64,000 nucleotides of DNA from Muribaculum sp. An289 (GTDB taxonomy: Bacteria > Bacteroidota > Bacteroidia > Bacteroidales > UBA932). A program made the position numbers and the translations under genes. The stretch covers positions 1-64,000 of the forward strand of contig NZ_NFIV01000010.1 in the NCBI RefSeq assembly GCF_002159555.1. The letters run 5' to 3'. Within the stretch, counting starts at the first letter, position 1. The number at the start of each line of letters is the position of its first letter. A model generated the notes under the pieces. The model was not told the origin of the DNA. It saw only the letters and a list, made by a program, of their open reading frames with translations, and did no database searches. Of the stretch, positions 15,800-25,114 are shown piece after piece.

Positions 15800-17197
15800 T
15801 CACCTTCCCATGACCGCCTTGATTTCCTCAGCGCCAAGCGGACGGATTACCGCAATTGTCTCTGCACCTCTTGAAATAAGACCATAACCGGATACGGATG
15901 CAGCCGCAGTACCGGCTGTAGCAAACTCTTTCTTTGCCGATGCTCCGTAGCCGAAGGTACCATTGCCATTCATCGGGAAACCGACAGCGACATAGTCAGT
16001 CCCCGGAAGCAGGTTTGGCCACACGTAATCGTCATCGGCGAACAAGGTGGCGCCATAAACCGCAACATAATCGCGCACATAGTCTTCAGGATTATCATAT
16101 TCAGGCAGGCTCGCACCATAGTCGACAAGATCATTGTAATCGGCGACAGTCATCACTGCCTGATAATACGCCCTCGTGTTTTCACCCATCACATATTTCA
16201 CACGGGCCGTAGTTTCCGTAATCTCCGAAACTTCGATTGTCATATTGCCCGGAAGGGGCAGGGATTCATCCGCAAAATCGCTATGGAATGAAAAACTTCC
16301 GCATGCCACAAAATTACCGGAAGCGTCAAAACCGGCAACGCCCATTACGTAATCATAATCTTCATAACCGTTCAGGGCGACTATGCCCGTTTCTCCATCC
16401 GGTATAGGCGTAATCATCCCGAAAGAAGCATAGGTCTCAGTAATCTCTTCTATGCTCATACCCAATTCGGCAAGCACGGACTTTGACACTACCAGCAGGC
16501 CGGACGAAGCTACCGATTCATCATGGATAGTCGCGGTAAGATCCATCGCCACCAAATCAAAATGATCAACTGTAAGTCCTGCGCCGAACGCCATTATCTG
16601 AGAATACTGTGTCTCGGACTCCAGTCCTGTAGCCGTGATTCCTCTGGCATATACGGCATACGGACCTATTGAATCGCGGACGACAGGAACACTGACGGCA
16701 TCTGTGACCTCAATGCCTTCAAGTGTACCGTCCTCAAACGCCTGCCGGGACTCCGGCAAAGGCATGGATACGGCAGACACCACTGCATAACGAATTGTCT
16801 CAACATCCTCGGAAGGCACAAAGTCTATATTGAAAGCCCCGTTGCCTACATACTCAAGAGACATTAAAAGAGAGACATCTTCAATATCGGCCACAACATC
16901 TCCCCAATCCGAGTCAACATATCCGGCGGCAACAGCCTTCACTTTTACCGTATGTTCTCCCTGAGTCAGGCCAACAAAGGTCACGGAACATTCGGCGGTA
17001 CTCTGATCGGTTCCTTCATCAAGTACATAAACATATTCCGCAGCTCCTTCAACAGGGGCCCATTCCACGATAAAACCGTCCGAAGTCAAGGATGTAACCT
17101 GAGGCACCGGGGATGCAAGTTTGGATTCTTTCTTACATGACATCGCCAATGACAATACCGTGCAGACAAGCACAGATAAGATTAATTTTGTCTTCAT
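15800..17197 (-). CDS. Surface lipoprotein with fibronectin-III-like domain
   Basis: A 465-residue lipoprotein. The signal peptide ends at a lipobox, LAMSC, near residue 20, followed by KKES. Residues ~32-105 read as a fibronectin type III domain (DGFIVEWAPVEGAAEYVYVLD). The remainder is a series of beta-rich segments repeating the style TETTARVKYVM...YYQAVM. No enzymatic motif is visible. The 490-residue lipoprotein at 38662-40134 has the same architecture, so they are probably distant paralogues. Likely outer-membrane surface binding or scaffolding. Confidence 0.8.
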   Translation of the reverse strand: MKTKLILSVLVCTVLSLAMSCKKESKLASPVPQVTSLTSDGFIVEWAPVEGAAEYVYVLDEGTDQSTAECSVTFVGLTQGEHTVKVKAVAAGYVDSDWGDVVADIEDVSLLMSLEYVGNGAFNIDFVPSEDVETIRYAVVSAVSMPLPESRQAFEDGTLEGIEVTDAVSVPVVRDSIGPYAVYARGITATGLESETQYSQIMAFGAGLTVDHFDLVAMDLTATIHDESVASSGLLVVSKSVLAELGMSIEEITETYASFGMITPIPDGETGIVALNGYEDYDYVMGVAGFDASGNFVACGSFSFHSDFADESLPLPGNMTIEVSEITETTARVKYVMGENTRAYYQAVMTVADYNDLVDYGASLPEYDNPEDYVRDYVAVYGATLFADDDYVWPNLLPGTDYVAVGFPMNGNGTFGYGASAKKEFATAGTAAASVSGYGLISRGAETIAVIRPLGAEEIKAVMGR

Positions 17198-17279
17198 AGT
17201 ATAAATGATTTTGGTTCATCCGCTAATATACGTAATATTTCTGTAAAACAATCTTAATAACCGTGAAACATCGGTGACA

Positions 17280-17287
17280 TAATTTTG
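17280..17287 (+). promoter_or_regulatory. Probable promoter of porin operon
   Basis: TAATTTTG matches the Bacteroidota -7 box and lies 21 bases before the porin ATG. Confidence 0.5.
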
Positions 17288-17307
17288 CGCCGTTTTAAAA
17301 TAAAAAG

Positions 17308-18690
17308 ATGAATCGGACTTTAAGAAACACATTTCTGACGGCATCGGCACTGTTTTGTATCTTCGCAACCGTGCCGGCAGCAGCGGAAAACGAGGACAAA
17401 AAACAAGAAGAGGGTAAAGAACTGAAGGCGAAAGTCTATTATAAAGACGGAAAATTCAACATCGCCACGACCGATGGAAAATTCAGGCTCTGGTTCGACA
17501 ACCGCATCTATACCGACGCTTCCATTTACATCCCTACGGAATCGGTTGAAGGGCTTACATCGAAGGTGAATAAGGACCTTGAAGACGATGACGGAATCTT
17601 CAGATTCAACAACGGGGTCAGCGTGCGCAGGGCAAGGCTGGCCTTCAAGGCGGAACTGTATGAAAAATGGTTCGCGGAGTTTGATATAGATTTCGCATAT
17701 AACGAAGTGGAACTCAAGGATATGTATCTCGGATACAAATTCAACGACCACCTCTCGATCCAGGCCGGACATTTCAAAGAGCCTATGAGCATTGAAAGAG
17801 TAACGAGTTCCCGTTACATCATGGCCAACGAAAGGCCGATGCCCGTAGAAGCACTTACCGGGGGCCGGAGGCTCGGAATCGCCGCCACCTGGTGGGGCAA
17901 ATACTGGTGGATATCGGGAGGAGTATTCGGACAACAGGTCGATATCATCCAGAAAGAGAGGAACAGGGGAAGCGACGGATACGGTTTTACCGGAAGGGTG
18001 GCTGTGCCGATAATCAACAATGATGACATGACACTGCACATAGGAGGTTATGCAAGTTATCGCACCCCGGATGCCGGAGGCCAGGAAGACCGCATAGCCC
18101 TGTTCAGGACTTTCCCGGAAAGCCGCACCGACCGCAGAAGATTCGTCCAGGCCGAAGTGGGCAATGTAAACCATTATACGACTTACGGTGCCGAAATAGC
18201 ATTCAGATGGAACAAGTTCCTCGCTTACGGAGAATATATTTTCACAGACCTGAGCCGCTACAAAAAGGCCGGGGAAGTACGTGAACCGCTTAAAAATGCC
18301 GAATTCATGGGCTGGTACGCGACCGCTTCATGGATGATACTCGGAGAACAGAGGCGGTATGTCCAGGAAGATGCCGAATTCGGAGGAGTGAAAGCGCGTA
18401 AAAAAGGGGGAAGCCTCGAATTGACAGCAAGGGTAAGCCATTTGAACCTCAACGATTTTCATGACATGTCCTCCCCTATTACAGGCGGTATGGCCTACTC
18501 GTACAGCGCAAGCCTGAACTGGTATCCTGTCAGCAACATACTTGTCGGACTGAACTATGTTTTCATGGACAACGACAAATACGCCGACTCGAAAGGACAG
18601 ATTACCGCAGGCAACCAGCCTCTCAGCCAGGCAAGGCCGGAGGGTATCGACTTCCATATCCTTCAGTTGAGAGTAATGGTATCGTTCTGA
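17308..18690 (+). CDS. OprP/OprO-like outer-membrane porin
   Basis: A 460-residue protein with an N-terminal signal peptide (hydrophobic ~8-26, ending in AAAE). Alternating aromatic/hydrophobic strands end in LQLRVMVSF, a C-terminal phenylalanine as in trimeric porins. Segments such as GHFKEPMSIERVTSSRYIMANERPM are typical of the phosphate-selective porin O/P family. It may pass phosphate or other anions; selectivity cannot be read. It leads a three-gene run with a lamin-tail lipoprotein and a calcineurin-like phosphoesterase, which suggests a phosphorus-scavenging unit. Confidence 0.85.
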   Translation: MNRTLRNTFLTASALFCIFATVPAAAENEDKKQEEGKELKAKVYYKDGKFNIATTDGKFRLWFDNRIYTDASIYIPTESVEGLTSKVNKDLEDDDGIFRFNNGVSVRRARLAFKAELYEKWFAEFDIDFAYNEVELKDMYLGYKFNDHLSIQAGHFKEPMSIERVTSSRYIMANERPMPVEALTGGRRLGIAATWWGKYWWISGGVFGQQVDIIQKERNRGSDGYGFTGRVAVPIINNDDMTLHIGGYASYRTPDAGGQEDRIALFRTFPESRTDRRRFVQAEVGNVNHYTTYGAEIAFRWNKFLAYGEYIFTDLSRYKKAGEVREPLKNAEFMGWYATASWMILGEQRRYVQEDAEFGGVKARKKGGSLELTARVSHLNLNDFHDMSSPITGGMAYSYSASLNWYPVSNILVGLNYVFMDNDKYADSKGQITAGNQPLSQARPEGIDFHILQLRVMVSF

Positions 18691-18744
18691 GCCGATTATC
18701 CGTTTTTAAACGTTTAAAATCGACTATAAACATTTATTGATATT

Positions 18745-20166
18745 ATGAAATACGCAAAATTGTTTTTTACAGCCGCTTTGATTGCGGGAGCAGCTCTGAC
18801 GACAGGCTGCAAGGAAGACAGGGAACCGGTGGACGAACCGTCCGATGTACAGGGACTGTTTGTCAATGAAGTATGTTCCGGAGGCACGGATTGGATAGAG
18901 TTCCATAATGCTACGGACACCGACATCAACCTTTCGGGTTATCATGTACAGGACAACAAGGGCACAGATGAGGAATATACATTCCCGGAAGGAAGCTCGA
19001 TTGGGGCCAAAAGTTTTCTCGTGATTGAAGAAGGCACTTTCGAATTCGGCATTTCGGGCGACGGAGATTCGATTACCCTCCTTGATGAAAAATACGCGAA
19101 AATCGACGAGGTGACAATCCCGGCAATGGAAGACGGCTTCACATATTCGAGGATTGAAGACGGAGGCTCGTCATGGGAAATAGTCGAAGGCGGGACAAAA
19201 GGGCGCAGCAACAGCGGCACTCCCGATGACAACCCTGATGACAATCCTGACGAACCGGTGAATCCCGGCGAATCGGAATCTCCTATATTGGTCAATGAGG
19301 TACAGGGAGCCACTATCGACGGTGAACAGACAGACTTCATAGAACTTTACAATCCTTCATCCTCATCCGTGGACATCAGCGGTTACAGGCTTCAGGACGA
19401 CAAGGGCGCAGAAGAAGAATATGTCATTCCGGAAGGCACCACGATAGAAGCCGGAGAAATCATGGCCTTCTACAAGGATGAAACATTTACATTCGGACTT
19501 GGCGGCGACGGAGACGTGGTTACCGTGCTTGATGCAGAGGGCAAAATAGTGGATACCATCGAATATCCGGCAATGGAAGACGGCTCTTCATACGCACGTA
19601 TCCCTGACGGCTCTGACAATTGGCAGGTAGTTACCGAGCCTACTCCCGGTGAAAGCAACGGACAGGGCGGTGGTTCCGAAGACCCTGAAACTCCGTCCGG
19701 CCATGCGGCAATCAGGCTCAATGAACTCAACGGAAACGACAAGTTCATAGAACTTTACAACATCTCCGACGAAGACGTGGACATCACAGGCGTTTATTTT
19801 ACCAAAGATGACGAAGACACTTTCACGGCTCCCGAAGGCACTGTAATTCCTGCCAAAGGCTTCCTTACGGTATGGTCCGAGAAAGCGGACGGCGACCATG
19901 AACTCATCTTCGATTTCGGACTTTCAGCCGACAAATCCGTGAAAATAGAGCTTTTCGCCCCTGACGGAAAGGCCTTGGATGTTTTCAAGAACCTCAGCAC
20001 GGCACTCGGAGAGACCTGGGGCGAGGATGACGGCAAATACGACAGCAAAGACCTCGGCTCGTTTGCCCGTAACACAGACGGCACCGGAGATTGGTACATA
20101 ATGGTACCGACCGAAGGCAAAACGAATGCAGGCTCCGAAGTTTTAAGTGAAAAAATAGAATGGTAA
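18745..20166 (+). CDS. Lipoprotein with three lamin-tail domains
   Basis: A 473-residue lipoprotein (lipobox LTTGC near residue 24). Three lamin-tail domains follow at ~32-155, ~185-310 and ~325-470, each starting with an FVNEV/LVNEV/RLNEL strand and containing WIEFHN / FIELYN, then GYHVQDNKG-type and AMEDG..Y.RI segments. Linkers are rich in Asp, Asn, Pro and Glu. Bacterial lamin-tail domains usually accompany extracellular nucleases and phosphoesterases and are thought to target or anchor them. The gene overlaps the following phosphoesterase gene by 7 bases, so the two products probably act together on the surface. Confidence 0.88.
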   Translation: MKYAKLFFTAALIAGAALTTGCKEDREPVDEPSDVQGLFVNEVCSGGTDWIEFHNATDTDINLSGYHVQDNKGTDEEYTFPEGSSIGAKSFLVIEEGTFEFGISGDGDSITLLDEKYAKIDEVTIPAMEDGFTYSRIEDGGSSWEIVEGGTKGRSNSGTPDDNPDDNPDEPVNPGESESPILVNEVQGATIDGEQTDFIELYNPSSSSVDISGYRLQDDKGAEEEYVIPEGTTIEAGEIMAFYKDETFTFGLGGDGDVVTVLDAEGKIVDTIEYPAMEDGSSYARIPDGSDNWQVVTEPTPGESNGQGGGSEDPETPSGHAAIRLNELNGNDKFIELYNISDEDVDITGVYFTKDDEDTFTAPEGTVIPAKGFLTVWSEKADGDHELIFDFGLSADKSVKIELFAPDGKALDVFKNLSTALGETWGEDDGKYDSKDLGSFARNTDGTGDWYIMVPTEGKTNAGSEVLSEKIEW

Positions 20167-21302
20167 GAAAATTCAGTTCAGTTATACTTTGTGTTTTCCT
20201 GTCCTTGTGCCTGTCGAAGGCCGAAGACAGGAAAATTCATTTTATCTATTGCTCGGACGTCCATTACGGCCTTGAGCGGGAGTTCCGCGGGGATACGGTT
20301 ACGGCGGATTCCGTCAGCAGGGCGATGATGGCCGCTTTCCGCATGCTCGACAGCACACTCCTTCCGGAAGACGGCGGGACAAGCGGAGGCGAGGTTTTCG
20401 GAAAACCGGACTTCGTAATCTGTACCGGAGACATAGCCAACAGGATGGAGGACGGGGTACAGTCCGCGACCGCCTCGTGGGAACAGTTCTGCCGGGACTG
20501 GTCAGTACTCGCTCCGGACGGGAACAACGATGCCACTATGGCAATCGGTGAATATCGCTGCCCGCTTTATATAGTACCGGGGAACCACGATATTTCCAAC
20601 GCAATCGGGTATACCAAACCTCTGTTTCCCGCACGCGATGCGGCAAGTGCGGCAGGAATATACAACCTGATGATGAAACCCGACACGCTTCTGACTGCCG
20701 GGACCTTCGACTACCGGACAGACAGGACACATTATTCGTTCACTACGGACAGCATCAGGTTCGTTTTCATGGGAATGTGGCCCGATTCGTCCATGAGGGG
20801 ATGGTACGAAGAAAACATCACCAAAGACAACGTCACCGAAGACATTCCGACGATTATTTTCACCCATGACCCTCCCGAAGCGGAAGCAAAACATTTTACC
20901 AATCCATGGAAGCCCCATAATATCAATGTCCGGGACGGATTCCAGAATCTGCTGACGGACATTTGCGCTGTAAAATATACGGACCGCAAGCCGAAAGGCA
21001 ACTGGGGGGAACTCGAAAAATTTTTCCTCTCGCACCCCGAAATCAAAGCATATTTCCACGGCGACTGCAATTACAATGAATTTTACGTCTGGCAAGGGCC
21101 CGAAGGGAAGATTTCGCTTCCGGTATTCAGGGTGGATTCCCCGATGAAAGGCGAATATTCCGCGACCGACGAGACCCTGCTCTCGTTCATCATCGTTACC
21201 ATAGATACCGGGAAACGCCTGCTTACAGCGAGGGAATGCTTCTGGAATGCAGAAAAACGCCCGGGAATCAGATGGGGAGAAAGTGCAACAATCCGGCTGT
21301 AA
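20160..21302 (+). CDS. Secreted calcineurin-like metallophosphoesterase
   Basis: A 380-residue protein with a signal peptide (~1-20, ending at KAED). Metallophosphatase motifs appear in order: YCSDVHYG (~31-38), CTGDIANRM (~86-94), VPGNHD (~138-143), FTHDPPEAE and YFHGDCNYNEF near the C-terminus. Probably a periplasmic or surface phosphodiesterase/phosphomonoesterase. The ATG lies inside the end of the lamin-tail gene, which argues for translational coupling. With the porin upstream the operon could release and import phosphate from organic sources; that is inference. Confidence 0.88.
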   Translation: MVRKFSSVILCVFLSLCLSKAEDRKIHFIYCSDVHYGLEREFRGDTVTADSVSRAMMAAFRMLDSTLLPEDGGTSGGEVFGKPDFVICTGDIANRMEDGVQSATASWEQFCRDWSVLAPDGNNDATMAIGEYRCPLYIVPGNHDISNAIGYTKPLFPARDAASAAGIYNLMMKPDTLLTAGTFDYRTDRTHYSFTTDSIRFVFMGMWPDSSMRGWYEENITKDNVTEDIPTIIFTHDPPEAEAKHFTNPWKPHNINVRDGFQNLLTDICAVKYTDRKPKGNWGELEKFFLSHPEIKAYFHGDCNYNEFYVWQGPEGKISLPVFRVDSPMKGEYSATDETLLSFIIVTIDTGKRLLTARECFWNAEKRPGIRWGESATIRL

Positions 21303-21367
21303 CCGGATAACCGGATTTTCCTTAAATGACGGGAAAACACTATATTTGCATTCAAACAGAAAAATGA

Positions 21368-21850
21368 ATGGCAAATTTCAGGATTGGTAACGGATACGAC
21401 GTGCATGCCCTTGCCCAGGGGCTGCCGCTTGTGCTCGGAGGAGTAAGAATCGAATCGCCGTTCGGGTGCGTGGCCCACTCTGACGGCGATGTCGCGATAC
21501 ATGCCTTGTGCGATGCGCTGCTCGGAGCAATCGCAGCAGGGGACATAGGAAAACATTTTCCGGACTCTTCCCCGGAATTCAAAGGAATCGACAGCAAAAT
21601 ACTGCTCTCACGCACTGTAGGCATCTTGCGCGGGAAAGGCTACGGAGTGGTCAATGCCGACATAACCATAGCCATGCAGGCCCCGAAACTCGCCCCACAC
21701 ATAGGGAAAATGCGCGAAACGCTTGCTTCCGTCATGGGAATCGGCGTGGAAGATGTTTCCGTCAAGGCCACGACTACGGAGCACCTGGGCTTCGTCGGCA
21801 GGGGCGAAGGCTGCGAGGCATACGCCGTCGTGTTAGTGGCAAGGGAGTAA
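21368..21850 (+). CDS. ispF: 2-C-methyl-D-erythritol 2,4-cyclodiphosphate synthase
   Basis: A 160-residue enzyme of the MEP isoprenoid pathway that cyclises CDP-ME 2-phosphate, releasing CMP. Zn ligands and substrate residues are seen in GNGYDVHAL (Asp, His) and HSDGDVAIHALCDALLGA; the C-terminal ATTTEHLGFVGRGEG is also diagnostic. Normal length. A short hairpin GGAGTA/TACTCC lies between it and the convergent GH84 gene (21844-21864). Confidence 0.97.
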   Translation: MANFRIGNGYDVHALAQGLPLVLGGVRIESPFGCVAHSDGDVAIHALCDALLGAIAAGDIGKHFPDSSPEFKGIDSKILLSRTVGILRGKGYGVVNADITIAMQAPKLAPHIGKMRETLASVMGIGVEDVSVKATTTEHLGFVGRGEGCEAYAVVLVARE

Positions 21851-21868
21851 AGTCAAATACTCCAACCC

Positions 21869-24388
21869 TTATCTTCCTACGATTTCCACTATCACGGCAT
21901 TGCCAGACAAGCCGAATGCTGCCGTCCTCCGTACGGGCTGTACTTTAAAATATGCTTTATCAATATCGGTCTCACTTATCACACTGCCGTCGGAGGCATA
22001 TTGGATAAGTTTAAGGCGTGCTCCGCAATCATCCGGAAAACGGGACAATATTACGTATTCGGATATTCCCTCCGGGACCTTCCAGGAAATCTCCCCGTCG
22101 GGACTGTAGGATGTGGAAATACGGCCGTCGAAAGCCGGTGCGGCAGCCGTTTCGCCGCTCATGGTATTTTCATCGCCTGTAATTATATCGAAAGAACGTA
22201 TGGCGATATAATTTTTCCTGTCAGAGGCGAGTCTTTTCAGTCTTACATAACGGGCCTCGACACCTTCCCCGCTCCAGTTTATGACATACTGCCCTTCAAG
22301 CTCTCCGGTCAAAGGCTTCCAGTCCTTGCCGTCTACGGAATATTCCACTACGGCATGGTCGAAATAATCCACATCGTCGGTCGAATTGCGGCCCTGAAGT
22401 ATGGAAACGCCGCGGATGTCACGGACCGTTCTAAGGTCGACACCTACCCATGAGCCGTCTTTCTGAGACACCCCGGAAGTGTAATATGTCGTCGAATCGC
22501 CGTCGAACATAAGGGAGGCCGTCATGCCGCCGCTGTTGGAAAACGAACCTATTCCACTGTATTCCTTAGGAGTTTTTCCAGACAACGAGGCAAGAAAACC
22601 GAATCCCATGTCGGACATTGCATTTTCATAAAAAGGTTGCAGTTTCATGGTGCCGGACTTGTGCGCTTCGTATGACTTTCTGTCTTCGGCCGACATGATG
22701 TTCTGCGAATATTTTTCCCAGAAAAGGGCGGTATCCGGCATTCCCGAGCGATAGATTCCCATCAATTCCACGGCACGTTTTCCTCGTGTCCCGAGTTTTG
22801 CGGATTCCGTCAGCCACGGGCGCAACTCGTCAAGGAGCGCACGGTTGGCACAGGCGGCCTCCAACTCTCCGGGAGCTTTTTCCACCCTGTCGAATTCCGC
22901 CCACAAGGCATCTGCGGCAGCCTGTGTCCACTGGTCGAGCCTGAAGGTTTCTGTCTCCCAGGATTCATAACGGCGGTATCCGGTTTCCGTGTCGCAGGAA
23001 TGTATGGCGAAGGTACGGTACGCCTCGGCAGCATCAGGGACAAGCTCTTTCAGGGCCCGCTCCCAATTTTCCTGTGGCCTGTAAGCGGATATGTTCCATG
23101 TATAATCCGCCACCCCGTAAAGGGCCAGCTTCGAGGCCTCCCCATGCTCCATCGGATTGCTGAGCATCCCGCAAAGTTCCTTGTCGGTCAATGTAGTGTC
23201 AAGGCCATATACGGGGCCCTGCAATATGATATTGCGCACATAGTCGGTAACCGGATAATTCCACCAATAATAGGCAGGACGTTTGATTCTCGAGTTCACC
23301 CAGTCGAGGGTCTCCCTCGTCAGGTCGCTGCAAACATAATCCCCTGTCCAGAAAACCTTTATCCTTTCATTGAGTTCATTCCCGTAAATCGCGAGATTGC
23401 CGTCAGGTCCGGGATTGGCCCACAGTTTCGAATAATCGGTAGGGCATACGGTCAGCGGGGAGACATCGCCTTTCACCTCGACAAAATCCGCGGTCAGACG
23501 GTTCAGGAGCCCGGCCTGTTTTACCGGATTCGTTCCTTCGCCGGAAATGTCATCGAAGAAAATCGCGAAATTCCTGACCCCGAGCGCATACATCATTTCG
23601 AATTTATTGAGGAGGTTGGCATAATCCTCTTCGTTCCATTTTATGTCCTGGCCCGGATGAATCGCCCACACGAAATCAATCCTGTTCCGCCGGCACGCAT
23701 CGATAAGCTCGGATATGTCCTCCGCCTCGTCCTCCGGATACGGAAGCCTCCAGTTCGGGCTGCTGTGATAAGGGTCGTCCTTCGGTCCGTAAACATATAC
23801 GTTCATTTTGAATTTTCCATAAAAATCTATCAATGAAAGCCTTGTCTCATGCGACCATGGGGTTCCGTAAAAACCTTCCACCACTCCCCTGTTCGGCAGG
23901 TCGGGCCAGTCCGCGATTGTCAGATACGGCAGTTTTCCCGGCTCTTCGGCATTTTCAACCAACTGCCTGAGGGTCTGTATCCCGTAAAACGCCCCGCGTT
24001 CATCATGGCCGGTTATCGAAATCCCGTCACCCCCGATTGTCAGGGAATATGCCCCCGAAACCGGTTTTACCGAGGCACGGCCCGATCCGGATGAGGAAGA
24101 AAATTTTTTTCCGTAATCGACATACATATTCACGGCGACTTTTGTCCGGCCCCTCTTACCGCCCTCGGATTCCGCGCACAGATTTATACCGGCGGCTTCA
24201 AGGAAACCGAGATCTTCGGAAAATTTTCCCTTGACGTCATCAAGACGGATTCCGGAAGATATGTCGAGTGCCATTCCTTCCGGGTCGAAAACCACATAAT
24301 GAGGTGTCGGATTGATTGTCTGGGCGGAAAGTCCGCCGGACAGTAAGGCCAGAGAGGCCGCAAGCATGCAAGTTATCAAGGTCTTCAT
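21869..24388 (-). CDS. GH84 beta-N-acetylglucosaminidase, secreted
   Basis: An 839-residue glycosidase. After the signal peptide (ending at GGLSAQ) come a GH20b-like N-domain (~30-145), the GH84 barrel (~150-440) with GFYGTPWSHETR and the adjacent catalytic aspartates in FFDDISGEG, a helical region, and an F5/8-type C (CBM32-like) domain (~620-760). GH84 enzymes remove GlcNAc from O-glycoproteins, mucins or hyaluronan by substrate-assisted catalysis; BtGH84 of Bacteroides is the model. The start at 24388 is preferred over 24445 because the promoter box at 24414-24421 would fall inside the longer reading frame. An ATG at 24406 is also possible. Confidence 0.93.
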   Translation of the reverse strand: MKTLITCMLAASLALLSGGLSAQTINPTPHYVVFDPEGMALDISSGIRLDDVKGKFSEDLGFLEAAGINLCAESEGGKRGRTKVAVNMYVDYGKKFSSSSGSGRASVKPVSGAYSLTIGGDGISITGHDERGAFYGIQTLRQLVENAEEPGKLPYLTIADWPDLPNRGVVEGFYGTPWSHETRLSLIDFYGKFKMNVYVYGPKDDPYHSSPNWRLPYPEDEAEDISELIDACRRNRIDFVWAIHPGQDIKWNEEDYANLLNKFEMMYALGVRNFAIFFDDISGEGTNPVKQAGLLNRLTADFVEVKGDVSPLTVCPTDYSKLWANPGPDGNLAIYGNELNERIKVFWTGDYVCSDLTRETLDWVNSRIKRPAYYWWNYPVTDYVRNIILQGPVYGLDTTLTDKELCGMLSNPMEHGEASKLALYGVADYTWNISAYRPQENWERALKELVPDAAEAYRTFAIHSCDTETGYRRYESWETETFRLDQWTQAAADALWAEFDRVEKAPGELEAACANRALLDELRPWLTESAKLGTRGKRAVELMGIYRSGMPDTALFWEKYSQNIMSAEDRKSYEAHKSGTMKLQPFYENAMSDMGFGFLASLSGKTPKEYSGIGSFSNSGGMTASLMFDGDSTTYYTSGVSQKDGSWVGVDLRTVRDIRGVSILQGRNSTDDVDYFDHAVVEYSVDGKDWKPLTGELEGQYVINWSGEGVEARYVRLKRLASDRKNYIAIRSFDIITGDENTMSGETAAAPAFDGRISTSYSPDGEISWKVPEGISEYVILSRFPDDCGARLKLIQYASDGSVISETDIDKAYFKVQPVRRTAAFGLSGNAVIVEIVGR

Positions 24389-24413
24389 TTGCCAAACGTT
24401 TTTCATGAAAAGA

Positions 24414-24421
24414 CAAAGATA
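24414..24421 (-). promoter_or_regulatory. Promoter -7 box deciding the GH84 start
   Basis: On the minus strand this reads TATCTTTG, a perfect TAnnTTTG box. Transcription would start about 24407, leaving a short leader before the ATG at 24388. Confidence 0.6.
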
Positions 24422-24494
24422 GGAGCATTTTTTTGAAAAACTCATTGCTATTTTAAAAAACCTTCTTACCTTTGCAGTCCCAAAACGGGAAAAT

Positions 24495-24565
24495 TGAGAT
24501 ATGGTGTAATGGTAGCACTACAGATTCTGGCTCTGTCAGTGAGGGTTCGAGTCCTTCTATCTCAA
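24495..24565 (+). tRNA. tRNA-Gln (anticodon CUG)
   Basis: Acceptor arms TGAGATA/TATCTCA, D-loop ..GGTGTAATGGTAGC, anticodon stem ACAGA/TCTGT with loop TTCTGGC (anticodon CTG), T-arm GGTTCGAGTCC. U1-A72 is the usual first pair of tRNA-Gln. CCA is not encoded. A TACCTTTG promoter box lies at 24467-24474. A second, UUG-reading tRNA-Gln is at 42990. Confidence 0.95.
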
Positions 24566-24644
24566 CAAGATAAGGTTTCATTATTAAGCAGCCTGAGCAG
24601 CCGGCAACACGGTCGCGGCTCTCCGAAACCTGACGGAACATGAT

Positions 24645-24718
24645 GGCGGGATAGCTCAGCTGGTTAGAGCGCATGATTCATAATCATGAGGTCCCCAGTT
24701 CAATCCTGGGTCCCGCTA
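24645..24718 (+). tRNA. tRNA-Met (anticodon CAU)
   Basis: Acceptor GGCGGGA/TCCCGCT (first pair G-U), TAGCTCAGCTGGTTAGAGC D-arm, anticodon stem CATGA/TCATG with loop TTCATAA, T-arm CCCAGTTCAATCCTGGG. Elongator tRNA-Met, or a tRNA-Ile2 with lysidine at C34, cannot be fully separated by eye. Its 3' half from base 24675 is duplicated at 26492. Confidence 0.93.
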
Positions 24719-24816
24719 CTGATTGAAGACATTGGAGATGAAGCACTTGCAGGACGGATGCAGGTGCTTTTTTTCGTGTATGGATGTGGTTGTTGGAGCG
24801 GTGATGATGTGGCTTT
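24675..24816 (+). repeat. Left copy of tRNA-Met 142-bp direct repeat
   Basis: Starts at GATTCATAATCATG in the anticodon arm, runs through the tRNA 3' end and its terminator, and fades at GGCTTT (24811-24816). The right copy is at 26492-26635. The first ~105 bases differ at only a few positions; the end is more diverged. Confidence 0.93.
24742..24775 (+). terminator. tRNA-Met operon terminator
   Basis: AGCACTTGCA and TGCAGGTGCT form a 10-pair stem with a 7-base loop, followed by seven or more T. The copy at about 26559-26592 has one stem mismatch (GGTACT). Confidence 0.85.
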
Positions 24817-24926
24817 AAATCCCCGAATAAAATTTCAGTTGTGATTTATTCTACACCTTTTAACTACACCTATTCAAAATCCAGATAAAAAGACTATATT
24901 TGCGAATAACATAAACACGGGAAGCC

Positions 24927-25106
24927 ATGAAAGTAGGAGATAAAGCGAAAGTGTCCCCTCAACTCACTGGAGAATCCGACTGGGTGGAGGGAGAGGTTAT
25001 AGACATTGAACAGAATCCGTTCAAGGGTATTGTTATTGCCATTAAGGACAAAGTGGGGAGGATATTCTTTGGCGAGGAGAGATATTTCCAGCCAGTTAAA
25101 CTGTAG
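24927..25106 (+). CDS. Small protein paired with VapD (VapX-like antitoxin candidate)
   Basis: A 59-residue protein, [12 protein letters not shown]... to ...RYFQPVKL, looking like a small beta-barrel (SH3/KOW-like). It ends 8 bases before the vapD-like gene and is preceded by a TATATTTG promoter box (24895-24902). Small genes directly upstream of vapD act as antitoxins in the VapXD pair of Haemophilus; this one is assigned by position only. Confidence 0.65.
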   Translation: MKVGDKAKVSPQLTGESDWVEGEVIDIEQNPFKGIVIAIKDKVGRIFFGEERYFQPVKL

Positions 25107-25114
25107 GGGAAGAT

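Noticed and set aside
22000-23836. Long plus-strand frames antisense to the GH84 gene
   Set aside because: Shadows of the opposite-strand gene with no homology signals.
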